This document shows, in pieces, positions 34,627 through 44,317 of a stretch of 64,000 nt of DNA. Position 1 is the first letter of the stretch. Each line of letters starts with the position of its first letter. The notes beneath the pieces are model-generated. The model did no database searches. It was given only the letters and a program-made list of their open reading frames with translations, and was not told the DNA's origin. The translations under genes were made by a program, and so were the position numbers. The stretch is from Rhodospirillales bacterium. Its GTDB lineage: Bacteria > Pseudomonadota > Alphaproteobacteria > Rhodospirillales > Magnetospirillaceae. Location: the NCBI GenBank assembly GCA_019455065.1, contig JACFNC010000007.1:1-64000 (forward strand). Direction: 5' to 3'.

Positions 34627-36042
34627 ATGCGAAAAGCGTACGCGGCCGGAAACAGCCTGTTGCGCCGATTGGCCAGGGACACCGAGGGGGCAGTGATCCT
34701 GCTGTTCGCCTTCGCGCTGCCCGTGATGATCGGGGTCGTCGGCCTGTCGCTGGACCTCGGCCGGCTCGCCACGCTGAACACCGAGCTTCAGGACCTCGCG
34801 GATGCCGCCGCCCTGGCCGGAGCGGCCGAATTGGACGGCAGTGAAACCGCGATCGACCGCGCCACGCTGCGGGCGAAAACCCTGCTGGCCAACGACCCGC
34901 GTTTCGCGACCGACGAGTATGCGGGCGACGTCCACATCCTGGAGCCCGTATTCACCGAGACCCTTGACGGAGCGCCGGTCACCGACCCGACCAGGGCGCA
35001 TTTCATCGAGGTGACGACGGTCAGCCGTTTCAGCAACAATCTGCTCATGCCGGTGTTGGGCGCCGCCGCGCAGTCCGATACCGCCGCGAGGGCGGTCGCC
35101 GGCGCGATCCAGGTGGCCTGCGACGTCACCCCGCTCATGCTGTGCAATCCGAACGATCCCGCTGATTTCGATCCCGATCGCGGCGACATGTTCCTGCTCA
35201 AGGGAGAGGGAGGGAACGTCAAGTACGGCCCCGGCACCTTCGGTTTGTTGGACCCGCCCGGCTACACCAGTTCGGGGGCCGATCTGACCCGCCGCCTGCT
35301 GGCCTCGACCGATCCCAATTTCTGTTTCGTCAATGGCGTGTCGGTGCGGACCGGCGGGGTGAGCGGCCCGGTGGACCAGGGATTGAACGTGCGCTTCGAC
35401 ATGTATCCGAACGGCAACGTCGATCCGGTCCTGCTGACGTTCCCACCGGCGCCCAACGTGACAAAGGGGCTGGTCTATTCCGCAACAGGGGTGAACTGCC
35501 AGTTCTCCGCCGACGCGAACGCCAAGCCATTGCCCCGGGACAACTGCTTCTACACCGGTTCCTGTCCGCAGGTGGGGGCTACGTACCAGGGCGATGGCGA
35601 TTGGACCGCCAGGGCCGACGAATACTGGAACGCCAACCACGCGGGCAAGACGGTGAAACCGGCGGGCTACGGCGCGCCCGGCTTCACCCGCTTCGACATG
35701 TACCTGTGGGAACTGGGTATCTCCGACGAGACCGGGTCGCCGACCTACGCCAACATGCCTTCCGGGGGCGTCGAGAATCCTCGGCCGCAGTGTTATCAGA
35801 AGAAGAGCGGCTCGTCCGCGGTGGGCGGCGCCGACCGGCGCATCTTTCACGTCGCAGTGATCAACTGCAACGATTACGTCATCACGGGGAACTCGACCCC
35901 AAATATGCGTCCTGCGAAATTTGCCAAGTTCTTCCTGACCGAACCGGCGGAGAACGGCGAAATCCATGCCGAGTTCATCGAGATGCTCAAGCCCGAAAAG
36001 GACGAAGGCATTCTCCGAACCATCGTACAGCTCTATCGATGA
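34627..36042 (+). CDS. tadG: TadG-family Tad pilus assembly protein
   Basis: 471 residues. The N-terminal pseudopilin-like part is RDTEGAVILLFAFALPVMIGVVGLSLDLGRL followed by TELQDLADAAALAGAAEL, the DUF2134/TadG signature. The large exported domain has scattered Cys (ACDVTPLMLCNP, NCFYTGSCPQ) typical of alphaproteobacterial TadG. Works with TadE-type minor pilins in starting pilus assembly. The following tadE gene starts inside its stop codon (ATGA). Confidence 0.88.
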   Translation: MRKAYAAGNSLLRRLARDTEGAVILLFAFALPVMIGVVGLSLDLGRLATLNTELQDLADAAALAGAAELDGSETAIDRATLRAKTLLANDPRFATDEYAGDVHILEPVFTETLDGAPVTDPTRAHFIEVTTVSRFSNNLLMPVLGAAAQSDTAARAVAGAIQVACDVTPLMLCNPNDPADFDPDRGDMFLLKGEGGNVKYGPGTFGLLDPPGYTSSGADLTRRLLASTDPNFCFVNGVSVRTGGVSGPVDQGLNVRFDMYPNGNVDPVLLTFPPAPNVTKGLVYSATGVNCQFSADANAKPLPRDNCFYTGSCPQVGATYQGDGDWTARADEYWNANHAGKTVKPAGYGAPGFTRFDMYLWELGISDETGSPTYANMPSGGVENPRPQCYQKKSGSSAVGGADRRIFHVAVINCNDYVITGNSTPNMRPAKFAKFFLTEPAENGEIHAEFIEMLKPEKDEGILRTIVQLYR

Positions 36043-36485
36043 CTTCCATGCACCTTACCCGCCTCGCGCGATGTAGTGCCGGTGGCCCGTTGATCGAGTT
36101 CGCCCTGGCCCTTCCGCTGGCCCTGCTCCTGCTCGTCGGCGGTGTCGAACTGGGTCGCGGCATGATGCAGTACCTGACCGTGGACAAGACGATGCGGGAT
36201 GCGACCCGTTACCTCGCCCGCGTTCCGGAGGCGGCGCTCGCCGGCTGGGGATTGGACAACGCCAGGAATCTGGCCTTGACGGGAACGATCGACGGGAGTG
36301 GCGGCTATCTGGTGTCGCACTGGACGAGCCCCCAGTCGGTCGTCCTTCAGCAATCCTCAGCGCCGGTCCTGCGGATCCGGCTGACGGCGAGCGTGCCCTT
36401 CCAGTTCGCCCTCCTGCCGATCATCGGCCTGCCCAAGCAAATGACTTTCACGGTGACCCATGAAGAGCGCCACATCGGCGAATAG
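36039..36485 (+). CDS. tadE: TadE-like pseudopilin
   Basis: 148 residues with the pseudopilin helix GGPLIEFALALPLALLLLVGGVELGRGMMQ: Glu at +5 after the Gly, then a single hydrophobic helix, then a periplasmic domain. ATG overlaps the tadG stop by four bases. The next TadE-like gene starts 26 bases before its own stop, so translation is coupled through all three genes. Confidence 0.87.
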   Translation: MTSMHLTRLARCSAGGPLIEFALALPLALLLLVGGVELGRGMMQYLTVDKTMRDATRYLARVPEAALAGWGLDNARNLALTGTIDGSGGYLVSHWTSPQSVVLQQSSAPVLRIRLTASVPFQFALLPIIGLPKQMTFTVTHEERHIGE

Positions 36486-37134
36486 GCTGTTGCAATGCAC
36501 GGCTGGAGCCTCGGCGGTCGAACTCGCCCTCGTCGCTCCGATATTCCTGCTGCTTGTCCTGGGCGTCATCGACCTGGGCATACTGATGTGGCAATGGAAC
36601 AGCGCCGCGAAGGCGACGCACTGGGGAGCGCGGACGGCCGTGGTCTCGACGCCGGTGGCGTCCGGAATCATCAGCCCCGGCTGGAATCACCTGCTGATCG
36701 GCGAGCCGTGCCTGGATGCGGCGACCGGGCTGCCCCTGAAGACGGGGACCGGAACGAATTACTGCCCAGCCGTCGATACGGTGTGCACCGCAGACTCCGC
36801 GCCCAGTACGTCGGGCACCTGCTCAAGCGGCTACGCGTTCGACAACGGCGCGTTCGAGGCGGTGTATGCCCGTATGCGGGCGATCTATCCCCAACTGGGG
36901 CGGCAGAACGTGCAGATCGCGTACAAGACGACCGGGCTGGGCTTCGTCGGCCGGCCGGGCGGGCTGCCCATGACCGTCGCGATCTCGGTCCGATGCATGA
37001 CCTATGATCTCATCGTGCTTGACAGCCTGTTGGGCTGGCTGGTGCCGTCCAATCCCTGTGGGGGCGCTCCGCCCGGCTGGCCGATCCCGGAATCCCGGAC
37101 GGTGCTGACCAGCGAGGCCCTGGGAACCAGTTGA
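36460..37134 (+). CDS. TadE-like pseudopilin with extended exported domain
   Basis: 224 residues. Pseudopilin segment ASAVELALVAPIFLLLVLGVIDLG near residue 17, then an exported domain with six Cys in the segment EPCLDAATG...GTCSSGY and a later CMTYDL and NPCGG. Larger than the usual TadE of about 150-190 residues. It ends 27 bp before the stop of the convergent prepilin peptidase gene. Likely a minor pilin of the same Tad pilus. Confidence 0.82.
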   Translation: MKSATSANRLLQCTAGASAVELALVAPIFLLLVLGVIDLGILMWQWNSAAKATHWGARTAVVSTPVASGIISPGWNHLLIGEPCLDAATGLPLKTGTGTNYCPAVDTVCTADSAPSTSGTCSSGYAFDNGAFEAVYARMRAIYPQLGRQNVQIAYKTTGLGFVGRPGGLPMTVAISVRCMTYDLIVLDSLLGWLVPSNPCGGAPPGWPIPESRTVLTSEALGTS

Positions 37135-37161
37135 TACCGCCTGGGATAGAAGGTTCGGGCG

Positions 37162-37662
37162 CTATCCGATCAGGGGAAGTTGCAGGGCCAGCCAGCAACC
37201 CGCGGCCGCGATGGCGATACCATAGGGGATCCCGGCCTCCTTCTGCAGCACCTGGGGACGGGCGCCGGCCATCAGGAACAGCGCTTCGAGCGCCGGGTTG
37301 CGCGCCATAAGGATGAGCAGGGCGAGGACGCCGCCGAAGATCACCGTCAGCATGAGGAAGGGGAGCAGCAAATCCCAGCCCAGCCACAACGCCGTTACCG
37401 TAAGCAGCTTGGCATCGCCGCCGCCAATGATCCCGGCGGCGAACAGGGCGGCCATCGGCACGAACACGACGGCTCCGGCCGCCGCGTGCCACTGCCACTC
37501 GACAGGTTGGCCGGCGGCCAGTCCGGCCACGGGAAAGAGCGCCAGCATGGCGCCGGTAACGGCGTTGGGAATGCGGAAGCGCCAGAGGTCGAACGCGGCC
37601 CCGACGACCAGCGGGGCGACGAACAGGGCGAGGATCAGCTGATCGCCGACCGTGGCGGGCAT
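37162..37662 (-). CDS. cpaA: Prepilin peptidase of the Tad system
   Basis: 166-residue integral membrane aspartic peptidase (A24 family, CpaA/TadV). The two catalytic Asp are in AAFDLWRFRIPN and GGGDAKLL. Short, without the N-terminal methylase domain of PilD, as is normal for Tad peptidases. It cuts the Flp pilin and the TadE/TadG pseudopilins. ATG 37662 follows GGAAGGAGT; the preceding tadD gene stops 5 bp upstream. Confidence 0.92.
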   Translation of the reverse strand: MPATVGDQLILALFVAPLVVGAAFDLWRFRIPNAVTGAMLALFPVAGLAAGQPVEWQWHAAAGAVVFVPMAALFAAGIIGGGDAKLLTVTALWLGWDLLLPFLMLTVIFGGVLALLILMARNPALEALFLMAGARPQVLQKEAGIPYGIAIAAAGCWLALQLPLIG

Positions 37663-37667
37663 CTCGG

Positions 37668-38567
37668 TCACTCCTTCCAAACGGCCGTATGCGCCGTCTT
37701 GGCGTCCCTCATCGCCTTGAGGCGAATCAGGTTTTCCGCGGCGATGCGATAGTAGCTTGGGCTGGCCTCGATGGCACGGGTGAAGTAGGCCTCCGCCACG
37801 GGCAGGTCGCCCTTCACCATCGCCACATAGCCCAGGTTGTTCAGCACCTCCGGCAATTGAGCCATGCCGACTCCGGCCAGGGCATCCACATAGCGGCCCT
37901 CCCAGGCCAGCGCGAGGCGGAGGTTGGCCTGGGCCGCCTTGAGGTCCGGCTGGCGCCGGAGCGCGGTAAGAAACGCGCGTGTCGCCTCTTCGATGCGTCC
38001 CTGCATCATGAACGAGAAGCCCAGATTGTTGTGGACCACGGGGGAATCCGGGACCACCGTCAACGCCTTTTCGTATGAGCCGCGCGAAGCGGTCCACGCG
38101 CGCTCGCCGTCCTGGATCTGGGCTAGTCCGTTCCAGGCGCGCCAAAGCGACGGATCCCGGCCGACCGCCTTGCGCAGATCGTCCTCGGCGGCCCGATGCT
38201 GGCCCAGCATCAACCGGGCAAGACCCCGCCCTTGCAGGGCGCGCGGCCCGTAGTCCGGATGGTCAACCAAGCCTTCGAAAAGCTCTTGCGCCCGGCTCGC
38301 GTCGCCTGCGGCCAGGCGGATTTCGGCCATGCCGAAACGCGCGGCGATGCTGGCGGGATCGATTGCGACGATGCGCTTGTAGTGGTGGCCAGCCTCGGCG
38401 TGGCGCCCGTCCGTGAGCGCCGCCTCCGCCTTGCGAACCAGGTCCGGCAGCATCTCCCGATCGGGGTCCCCGGTCGCCGTGGCGGGCGGTAGCGGGGCTG
38501 TGGAGGCGCAGCCGGCGAGCAGCGCGAGCAGCAGGGCGGTTGCGAGTGGTCGCGGGTCACGCCTCAT
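37668..38567 (-). CDS. tadD: TadD-type TPR lipoprotein
   Basis: 299 residues. Lipobox LLALLAGCAST near residue 20, then about six TPR units (for example HYKRIVAIDPASIAARFGMAE-like, SPVVHNNLGFSFMMQGRIEEA and LPEVLNNLGYVAMVKGDLPVAE). TadD is the outer-membrane-facing TPR protein of the Tad machine, needed for secretin assembly in related systems. The start overlaps the end of the preceding TPR gene by 11 bases. Confidence 0.88.
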   Translation of the reverse strand: MRRDPRPLATALLLALLAGCASTAPLPPATATGDPDREMLPDLVRKAEAALTDGRHAEAGHHYKRIVAIDPASIAARFGMAEIRLAAGDASRAQELFEGLVDHPDYGPRALQGRGLARLMLGQHRAAEDDLRKAVGRDPSLWRAWNGLAQIQDGERAWTASRGSYEKALTVVPDSPVVHNNLGFSFMMQGRIEEATRAFLTALRRQPDLKAAQANLRLALAWEGRYVDALAGVGMAQLPEVLNNLGYVAMVKGDLPVAEAYFTRAIEASPSYYRIAAENLIRLKAMRDAKTAHTAVWKE

Positions 38568-39609
38568 GCGAATGCTCCTTGTCGACGAGTTCCTGATCCA
38601 GGGGAATGAGGTCGCGGCCGATGAGCAGCCGGATGTCGTTGCGTTGGTCTGGCGCCGCCTCGACGACGGCCGCGACCGGGAGCAACGCGGCTATCTCCAG
38701 CGCCCGCGCGGCGAAACCGGGGCGGTGATAGATGACCGTGCGTTCCGCGGAAAACGCCTCGGCGTTGCTCAGGCAGCCCACATCGACCCCGGATTCCTTG
38801 AGGTATCCCCGCATGCGTTTGGCCATGCGCGCTCGGCCCACGCCGTTCGAGACTTCCAGCCGGCAGGACGGCCGTTCGAGCGTCGGCGCCGGCCTGGGCG
38901 CGGCAACGGCTTGCGGCGGATCCTCCTGCAAAGGCTTGCGGGCCGGCGGCTGATCGGGGCCCACCAAAGCGAGCTTGGGGTCGACGCCGACTTTGCGGGC
39001 GGCGGCGAGGAATTCCGGTGCGGCCATGGTCAACGAGTGGACGCCCGGGCCGCTGCGTTCGACGACCATGCGCGGCCGAACCGGTTTGGGCAGGTTCGCG
39101 ATCGTCGGCGCCGGCGTGCCCTGCGGCTGCGCGGCCGCCGCCAGAGCGCGTTGGACGGCCGCGAGGTTGCCGGCCACCACCGGATCGTCGGGAGCGCGCG
39201 TGCCAGCCGCGGTGAACAATCGCATCGCCTCCCGAAAATCCCCCCTCAGGAACCGGGAATAGCCGGCATTGTTCAAGGTCTGGGGGTCGTCCGGGGAGAG
39301 CGCGAGCGCCCGGGCGTAGTTGCGGTCGGCGAGGTCGTATCGCCCCATTTTATCGTAGGTGGCGGCCAGGGCGTTCAGGGCCTCGAGCGATTGCGGTTGC
39401 TGCGCGACCGCCCGCTGGAATGCGGTCACGGCCAATCCCAGATGGCCCCTCGCCAAGTGTGCCTTGCCTGCGTCGTAGGGCGGCCGGTCGGCTTGGTCCA
39501 ACGCCTCTCCGTTGACCTCCCAGACCGAGCGGACCTCGGTCATTTCCGCGCAACCAGCCAGCAGGATCAGGCAGAGGGGAGCGAACCGCGCAACGCGAGG
39601 AATATGCAT
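38557..39609 (-). CDS. TPR lipoprotein with C-terminal LytR_C-like domain
   Basis: 350 residues. Lipobox LCLILLAGCAEM near residue 20. Three TPRs follow (LGLAVTAFQRAVAQQPQSLEALN, then YDLADRNYARALALSPDDPQTLNN and GDFREAMRLF). After a Pro/Ala linker, residues about 255-345 resemble a LytR_C domain (CRLEVSNGVGRARMAKRMRGYL, DIRLLIGRDLIP). This TPR plus LytR_C combination is seen in alphaproteobacterial tad loci beside tadD. The ATG overlaps the tadC stop (TGATG), with GGAGG upstream. LytR_C may bind the cell wall (inference). Confidence 0.82.
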   Translation of the reverse strand: MHIPRVARFAPLCLILLAGCAEMTEVRSVWEVNGEALDQADRPPYDAGKAHLARGHLGLAVTAFQRAVAQQPQSLEALNALAATYDKMGRYDLADRNYARALALSPDDPQTLNNAGYSRFLRGDFREAMRLFTAAGTRAPDDPVVAGNLAAVQRALAAAAQPQGTPAPTIANLPKPVRPRMVVERSGPGVHSLTMAAPEFLAAARKVGVDPKLALVGPDQPPARKPLQEDPPQAVAAPRPAPTLERPSCRLEVSNGVGRARMAKRMRGYLKESGVDVGCLSNAEAFSAERTVIYHRPGFAARALEIAALLPVAAVVEAAPDQRNDIRLLIGRDLIPLDQELVDKEHSHEA

Positions 39610-40568
39610 CAGGAGCCTCCTGAGCCTGCGAGTGTCGGCAAAAGGGTTCTGGCGATGTTGATGATGGCGGGAGTAGCCACCACCAGCATCAGCGCCGGCA
39701 GAATCATGAGGATGAGAGGAAAGGACAGTTTCACGCCGAGTTCCTGGGCCTTTTTTTCCGCGGCCAACATGCGCTTGGCGCGCATGTCGTCCGCGGCGGC
39801 GCGCAGGGTGTCGGCGATGCTCGAGCCCAATTGCTCCGATTGAATGAGCAGTGAGGCGAGCGCCATCACCTCGTCGATACCGATACGATCGGCGAAGTTG
39901 CGCAAGGCGTCCTCGCGGGTTTTGCCCGCCCGCAGCTCGAGGGCCATCAGCTTGAAATGATGCCCGACCAGGGGATGCGCTTCGCCGATCTCCTCGCCGA
40001 CGCGGGCCACCGCCGCGTCGAGGCCGAGCCCCGCCTCGACGCAGACGAGCAAGAGATCGAGAGCGTCCGGAAAGCCCTCGCGAGCAAGGGTCTGGCGATG
40101 CCGGATCCGCCTGCTGACGTAGAAGGGTGGCAGCATGTAGCCGACCAGGGCGATGGCAAAGCCGGTGCCCACGATTCGCTCGGTGGTCCAGTGGCTGACC
40201 AACAGGGGCGCCGAGAGAATGAAGACCAGAGGGAGGCCGATGGCAAGGGCGAGGCGGCTCGCGAAGTATGTGGGGATCGCCGAGGGATCGAAGAATCCGG
40301 CCTGGATCATCCGACGCCGCACGACCGAGCGTTGGTCCCCTTGCGGAACGAGTTTGCTCTCGATCGGGCCCCGCAGCAGGCGCTGGAACCATCCGTCCCG
40401 GGTCTGTCGCACGCTCGCCGGGGCCGAAGCTCCCGCCGAGGCGCGCCCGACCAGGCGCTCGCGAAGGGACGGACCGGCGACCAAGGCGGCGACGCCGAGC
40501 ACGAATAGGGTCACCGTCGCGAAGACGATGATGGCCAGGAGGTGTTGGGAGATCGGTGGGATGGTCAC
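39609..40568 (-). CDS. tadC: Tad pilus inner-membrane platform protein TadC
   Basis: 319 residues of the type II secretion F family. The hallmark is FPDALDLLLVCVEAGLGLDAAVARV with GSSIADTLRAAADDMRAKR, plus N- and C-terminal membrane helices (four in all). With TadB it forms the inner-membrane base driven by the CpaF ATPase. Follows tadB after 10 bp. Confidence 0.93.
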   Translation of the reverse strand: MTIPPISQHLLAIIVFATVTLFVLGVAALVAGPSLRERLVGRASAGASAPASVRQTRDGWFQRLLRGPIESKLVPQGDQRSVVRRRMIQAGFFDPSAIPTYFASRLALAIGLPLVFILSAPLLVSHWTTERIVGTGFAIALVGYMLPPFYVSRRIRHRQTLAREGFPDALDLLLVCVEAGLGLDAAVARVGEEIGEAHPLVGHHFKLMALELRAGKTREDALRNFADRIGIDEVMALASLLIQSEQLGSSIADTLRAAADDMRAKRMLAAEKKAQELGVKLSFPLILMILPALMLVVATPAIINIARTLLPTLAGSGGS

Positions 40569-40578
40569 GTCTACACCT

Positions 40579-41559
40579 TCAGACCCTGAAGTTTACGAGG
40601 CGGTGCATGACGAAGATGCCGATCACCAAGCCCGTCAATCCCCCACCGATGAGGAAGGGGAAGGCCGGGTCACTCATTACCGACCGGTAGTAGTCGGGAT
40701 TGAGATAGGCGATCAGGCCCGCCGTGAAAAACGGCAGGATCGTCAGGATGAGTGCGGAGAAACGCCCCTCGGCGGAGAGCGCGGTGATCTTGTGGTGCAT
40801 GCGGGCCCGTTCGCGCATCACCCGCGACAACGATGAAAGCACCTCGGCCAGATTTCCGCCGGTCCCGTACTGGACGCGCACGGCCACGATCATGTAACGC
40901 AGGTCGGACACCGGCACCCGCGCGCCGAGATTGACAAGCGCCTCTCGCAGGTCCAGGCCATAGGTCATCTCGTCGAACACGAGACCGAACTCGCTGCCAA
41001 CCGGGTCGGGCATCTCGCGGGCTACGGCGCCGATCGCGGTGCTGATCGGATGTCCCGCCCGGAGCGAACGCACGATCATGTCGATCGCTTCCGGCAGCTG
41101 TTGCTGGAACCTCACCAGTCGGCGTCGGCGCAGGCCGGCGATGCCGATGACGGGCACCAGCAGGCCGGCCACCAGGCCCAGCCCCACCGCCACCGCCCAG
41201 GGTACGGCGAACATCTTGGTGGCGACCGCTATGCCGATCACCGTCAGGGCGACCATCATCAGTGCCAACCGATACGTCGGGATCGCGATGCCGGCGGCGG
41301 CGATGGCATCATCGAGCTTCCGATAGGGTGACAGGCGGGCCAGCCACCGGGCCGGCCCCGACGTCTGCTCATCCGGCGATTTCCGACGGAGCTTGAGCAT
41401 GGCCTCCTGACTGCCGGACGCCAGCAGGCGCAAGCGTCGGTTTACCGTGGCGGTTGGGCTGCCGCGCAGGTCGACGGTCAGGAAGTAGATGCCTTCGATC
41501 AGGAACAGCACGGCCACGAAGATGGCCACGTAGACCATTGTGATCGGATGTATCTCCAC
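40579..41559 (-). CDS. tadB: Tad pilus inner-membrane platform protein TadB
   Basis: 326 residues of the type II secretion F family: LPEAIDMIVRSLRAGHPISTAIGAVA followed by VQYGTGGNLAEVLSSLSRVMRERARM, with an N-terminal helix and three more membrane segments. Same role as TadC, with which it pairs. Follows cpaF after 12 bp. Confidence 0.93.
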   Translation of the reverse strand: MEIHPITMVYVAIFVAVLFLIEGIYFLTVDLRGSPTATVNRRLRLLASGSQEAMLKLRRKSPDEQTSGPARWLARLSPYRKLDDAIAAAGIAIPTYRLALMMVALTVIGIAVATKMFAVPWAVAVGLGLVAGLLVPVIGIAGLRRRRLVRFQQQLPEAIDMIVRSLRAGHPISTAIGAVAREMPDPVGSEFGLVFDEMTYGLDLREALVNLGARVPVSDLRYMIVAVRVQYGTGGNLAEVLSSLSRVMRERARMHHKITALSAEGRFSALILTILPFFTAGLIAYLNPDYYRSVMSDPAFPFLIGGGLTGLVIGIFVMHRLVNFRV

Positions 41560-41571
41560 GACCGTCCTCCG

Positions 41572-42957
41572 TCAGCCGAGCGGCTTGTCGGGCGAGAACA
41601 GATTGGGTGGAAGTTGCACCCCTTTCGCCTGCAGGTCCGCGAAGAAACGGGGCCGGATGCCGGTCGCCCAGTAGTGGCCGTGCACCGTCCCGTCGGCATC
41701 GGTCGACTTCCGCTGGAAGCGGAAAATCTCATTCATCGTGATGATGTCGCCTTCCATGCCGGTCACCTCGTGGATGCTGATCAGGCGACGCTTCCCGTCG
41801 CTCGCTCGTTCAAGCTGCAACACCACGTTGATGGCCGACGCGATCTGACCGCGGATCGACCGGGTCGACATGTCGATTCCGGCCATGCCGATCATTTGCT
41901 CGAGGCGCGACAGCGCGTCGCGACAGGTGTTGGCGTGGATGGTCGACATTGACCCGTCATGGCCGGTGTTCATTGCCTGCAACATGTCGAACGCCTCGCC
42001 GGCGCGCACCTCGCCCAGGATGATGCGGTCGGGGCGCATGCGCAGGGCGTTTTTGACCAGATCGCGTTGGGTGATTTCGCCGCGGCCCTCGACATTGGCC
42101 GGCCGCGTCTCGAGCCGCGCGACGTGCGGCTGCTGAAGCTGCAATTCGGCCGCATCCTCGATGGTGACGATGCGCTCCCTCTGGTCGATGGCACGCGACA
42201 TCGCGTTCAGCATCGTCGTCTTGCCGCTGCCGGTGCCGCCGGAGATCAGCGCGTTCAGCCGTCCTCGAACGATGGCTTCGAGAATGTTGGCCATCTCCGG
42301 TGACAGCGCTCCCACGTCCACCAGGCGCTGCATCGAGAACGGCATCTTGGCGAACTTGCGAATCGACAGCAGCGGCCCGTCGACGGCGATCGGCGGGATG
42401 ACGGCGTTGACGCGTGAGCCGTCCGGCAACCTGGCATCGACCAGGGGCTGCGATTCGTCCACGCGGCGCCCCACGTCGGCGACGATCTTGTTGATGATGC
42501 GCAACAGATGACGGTCGTCCTTGAAGCGCACCGCGGTCGAAGCCAGTTGGCCAGCTCGTTCGACGAAGACCTGGCGATGCGTGTTGACCAGAATGTCGGA
42601 GACCGTGTGATCCTTGAGCAGGGGCTCGAGCGGCCCCAATCCCAAGAGTTCGTCCAGGATGTCGCCGACCAGGCGGCTCTTCTCCTTGGTGCTCAAGGGA
42701 ACCTGCTCGGCGGCTAGCAGTTCGCGCACCATCTCGCCGATCTCGCGCCGGAACTCCTCGGGGGCCATCTTGTCGATGGCCGCAAGGTTCATCATGTCGA
42801 GCAATTGCTGGTGAACCCGCATCTTCAGTTCGAGATGAGCAACCGGGCTGTCCTCCGGCTCCTCCGCCGATACGGCGGCCGCGGCGGACGTAGCGGCCGC
42901 CGTGCGGGCGAAGCGGCTCGAGGATTCTGCGGTCGCGGGCTGGGAACGCCAGATCAT
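41572..42957 (-). CDS. cpaF: Tad pilus secretion ATPase
   Basis: 461 residues, CpaF/TadA group of secretion ATPases. Motifs: [20 protein letters not shown], Walker [10 protein letters not shown], the Asp box [16 protein letters not shown], Walker [19 protein letters not shown] and the His box [13 protein letters not shown]. It powers pilus extension and, in relatives, retraction. ATG 42957 follows AGGAGAG; upstream codons in the same frame overlap cpaE and are not used. N-terminal 50 residues are Ala/Ser-rich and variable. Confidence 0.95.
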   Translation of the reverse strand: MIWRSQPATAESSSRFARTAAATSAAAAVSAEEPEDSPVAHLELKMRVHQQLLDMMNLAAIDKMAPEEFRREIGEMVRELLAAEQVPLSTKEKSRLVGDILDELLGLGPLEPLLKDHTVSDILVNTHRQVFVERAGQLASTAVRFKDDRHLLRIINKIVADVGRRVDESQPLVDARLPDGSRVNAVIPPIAVDGPLLSIRKFAKMPFSMQRLVDVGALSPEMANILEAIVRGRLNALISGGTGSGKTTMLNAMSRAIDQRERIVTIEDAAELQLQQPHVARLETRPANVEGRGEITQRDLVKNALRMRPDRIILGEVRAGEAFDMLQAMNTGHDGSMSTIHANTCRDALSRLEQMIGMAGIDMSTRSIRGQIASAINVVLQLERASDGKRRLISIHEVTGMEGDIITMNEIFRFQRKSTDADGTVHGHYWATGIRPRFFADLQAKGVQLPPNLFSPDKPLG

Positions 42958-42976
42958 CCTTGTCTCTCCTGGGCTT

Positions 42977-44173
42977 TCAATTGCGACGTATCGATGCGGG
43001 TACGGCCGTTTCGGCGGCCTGCAGGATGGATTTGATGGTTTTCGTGATGGTCTTGCCGGTGCCCCGGCCACCGCTGACGGCGGCGAGCGGTTGGCCAACA
43101 TTGGTCGCCGTGGCCACCGCCTCGTCCAAGGGGATGACGTGATCGATCTTCCTGCCCAAGGCGCGCTCGGCGTCTCGCAGAGAGATGCCCTGGCCGAACA
43201 GACTTTTCCGCACGCAGTTGAGGGTGGTCTGGAACGGCACGCCGTCGAGATGTTCGTCGAGCAGGGTCTCGATCTGACGCCGGGCGTGCCGGATGGCCGG
43301 CACTGTCGGGTGCATGACCAGCATCATCGCGTCCGACGCCGCCAGCACGGCCCGCGACCACGCCGACCAGGTGATCGGCAGGTCGATGAAGATCGTCGCG
43401 TATTCCCGCCGTGCGGTGGCGATGAGACGTGTCGCGATCTCCGGATCGATGCCCTCCAGCGGGTGGATCTCCGGCGGGGCCGCCAGAACGTCGAGCCCCG
43501 CCGGATGGTGGGCGAGCGCGTCGCGCAGCATGTTGCCTTCGAGCTGCTCATGGGACGGCGCCAAGTCGAGCAGGCTGCATTTTTGGGGCAGATCCAGGTG
43601 TAGGGCGACGCTTCCGAATTGCAGGTCGAGGTCCAGCAGGCAGATCGAGGCGGGCGACTTCGGCCGTTCGGCGGCGAGTCCGAGGGCACCTTGGACGATC
43701 AGGCTGGTGGTGCCGACACCGCCGCTCGACTTGAGGAAGCTGATGACGCGCCCGGTCAGGCCATGAGATGAGCCGGTCCGCAAGTTGGCGGAAGTTATCG
43801 CCCCCTGCACGGCCTGGAGCAGTTCATGCGCCGACACCGGCTGCGGCACGACGTCCATGATCCCCAGCCGCATGAGGCGTCGCATGCCGTCGAGGGTGGG
43901 ATGTGCCGCCGTAACAATGATCGGCGGCAGGGTGCCGTCCGAGGTTATCAAGGTCTCGAGGGCGGCGAGTTCTTGGGGGTCGGCCATGTCGATGTCGATC
44001 AGGGCCATGCTGGGGGCCCGGGCCAGCAGAATCCTGATCTCGTTTCCGCTCAGGTTGCCGAGCACCGCGCGCACCTTGGCCCCCGCCCCCGATAGGGCTT
44101 CGGCAACCTCCTTCTGGGTTTCGCTGCTGCGCAGCAGGGCCCCGATTTCCAGGCCTTGGACACTCACTCCCAT
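42977..44173 (-). CDS. cpaE: Tad locus ParA/MinD-like ATPase, CpaE/TadZ
   Basis: 398 residues. An N-terminal receiver-like domain without the phosphoacceptor pattern (MALIDIDMADPQE) is followed by a MinD-like ATPase whose Walker A is SSGGVGTTS, lacking the second Lys of the normal KGGxGKT. Deviant Walker A motifs are usual in TadZ. CLLDLDLQFGSVALHLDL and IFIDLPITWSAWSRAVLAASD are the other ATPase motifs. TadZ places the pilus machine at the pole in relatives. AGAGGACGAAGT precedes the ATG. Confidence 0.92.
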   Translation of the reverse strand: MGVSVQGLEIGALLRSSETQKEVAEALSGAGAKVRAVLGNLSGNEIRILLARAPSMALIDIDMADPQELAALETLITSDGTLPPIIVTAAHPTLDGMRRLMRLGIMDVVPQPVSAHELLQAVQGAITSANLRTGSSHGLTGRVISFLKSSGGVGTTSLIVQGALGLAAERPKSPASICLLDLDLQFGSVALHLDLPQKCSLLDLAPSHEQLEGNMLRDALAHHPAGLDVLAAPPEIHPLEGIDPEIATRLIATARREYATIFIDLPITWSAWSRAVLAASDAMMLVMHPTVPAIRHARRQIETLLDEHLDGVPFQTTLNCVRKSLFGQGISLRDAERALGRKIDHVIPLDEAVATATNVGQPLAAVSGGRGTGKTITKTIKSILQAAETAVPASIRRN

Positions 44174-44186
44174 ACTTCGTCCTCTC

Positions 44187-44312
44187 TTACGCGTTGGATG
44201 GCCCGCTGCTGAGGGCTTCGCAGGTCACGGTGGCCGCGGAGCTCGGCATGGCAAAGCTGTCGGTCAGGTTGAGAAGGCTTCGGTCACGAGGGGCACCGCG
44301 GGGGACGGCCAT
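44187..44312 (-). CDS. Possible 41-residue protein between the lipoprotein gene and cpaE
   Basis: An ATG-initiated frame of 41 codons ending TAA, starting 6 bp after the lipoprotein stop and ending 13 bp before cpaE. It begins MAVPRGAPRDRSLLNL and ends SSGPSNA. Third codon positions are strongly C/G, as in the neighbours, and it fills the only sizeable gap in this part of the operon. No similarity is recognised and the ribosome site is weak, so it may be chance. Confidence 0.3.
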   Translation of the reverse strand: MAVPRGAPRDRSLLNLTDSFAMPSSAATVTCEALSSGPSNA

Positions 44313-44317
44313 TCATG

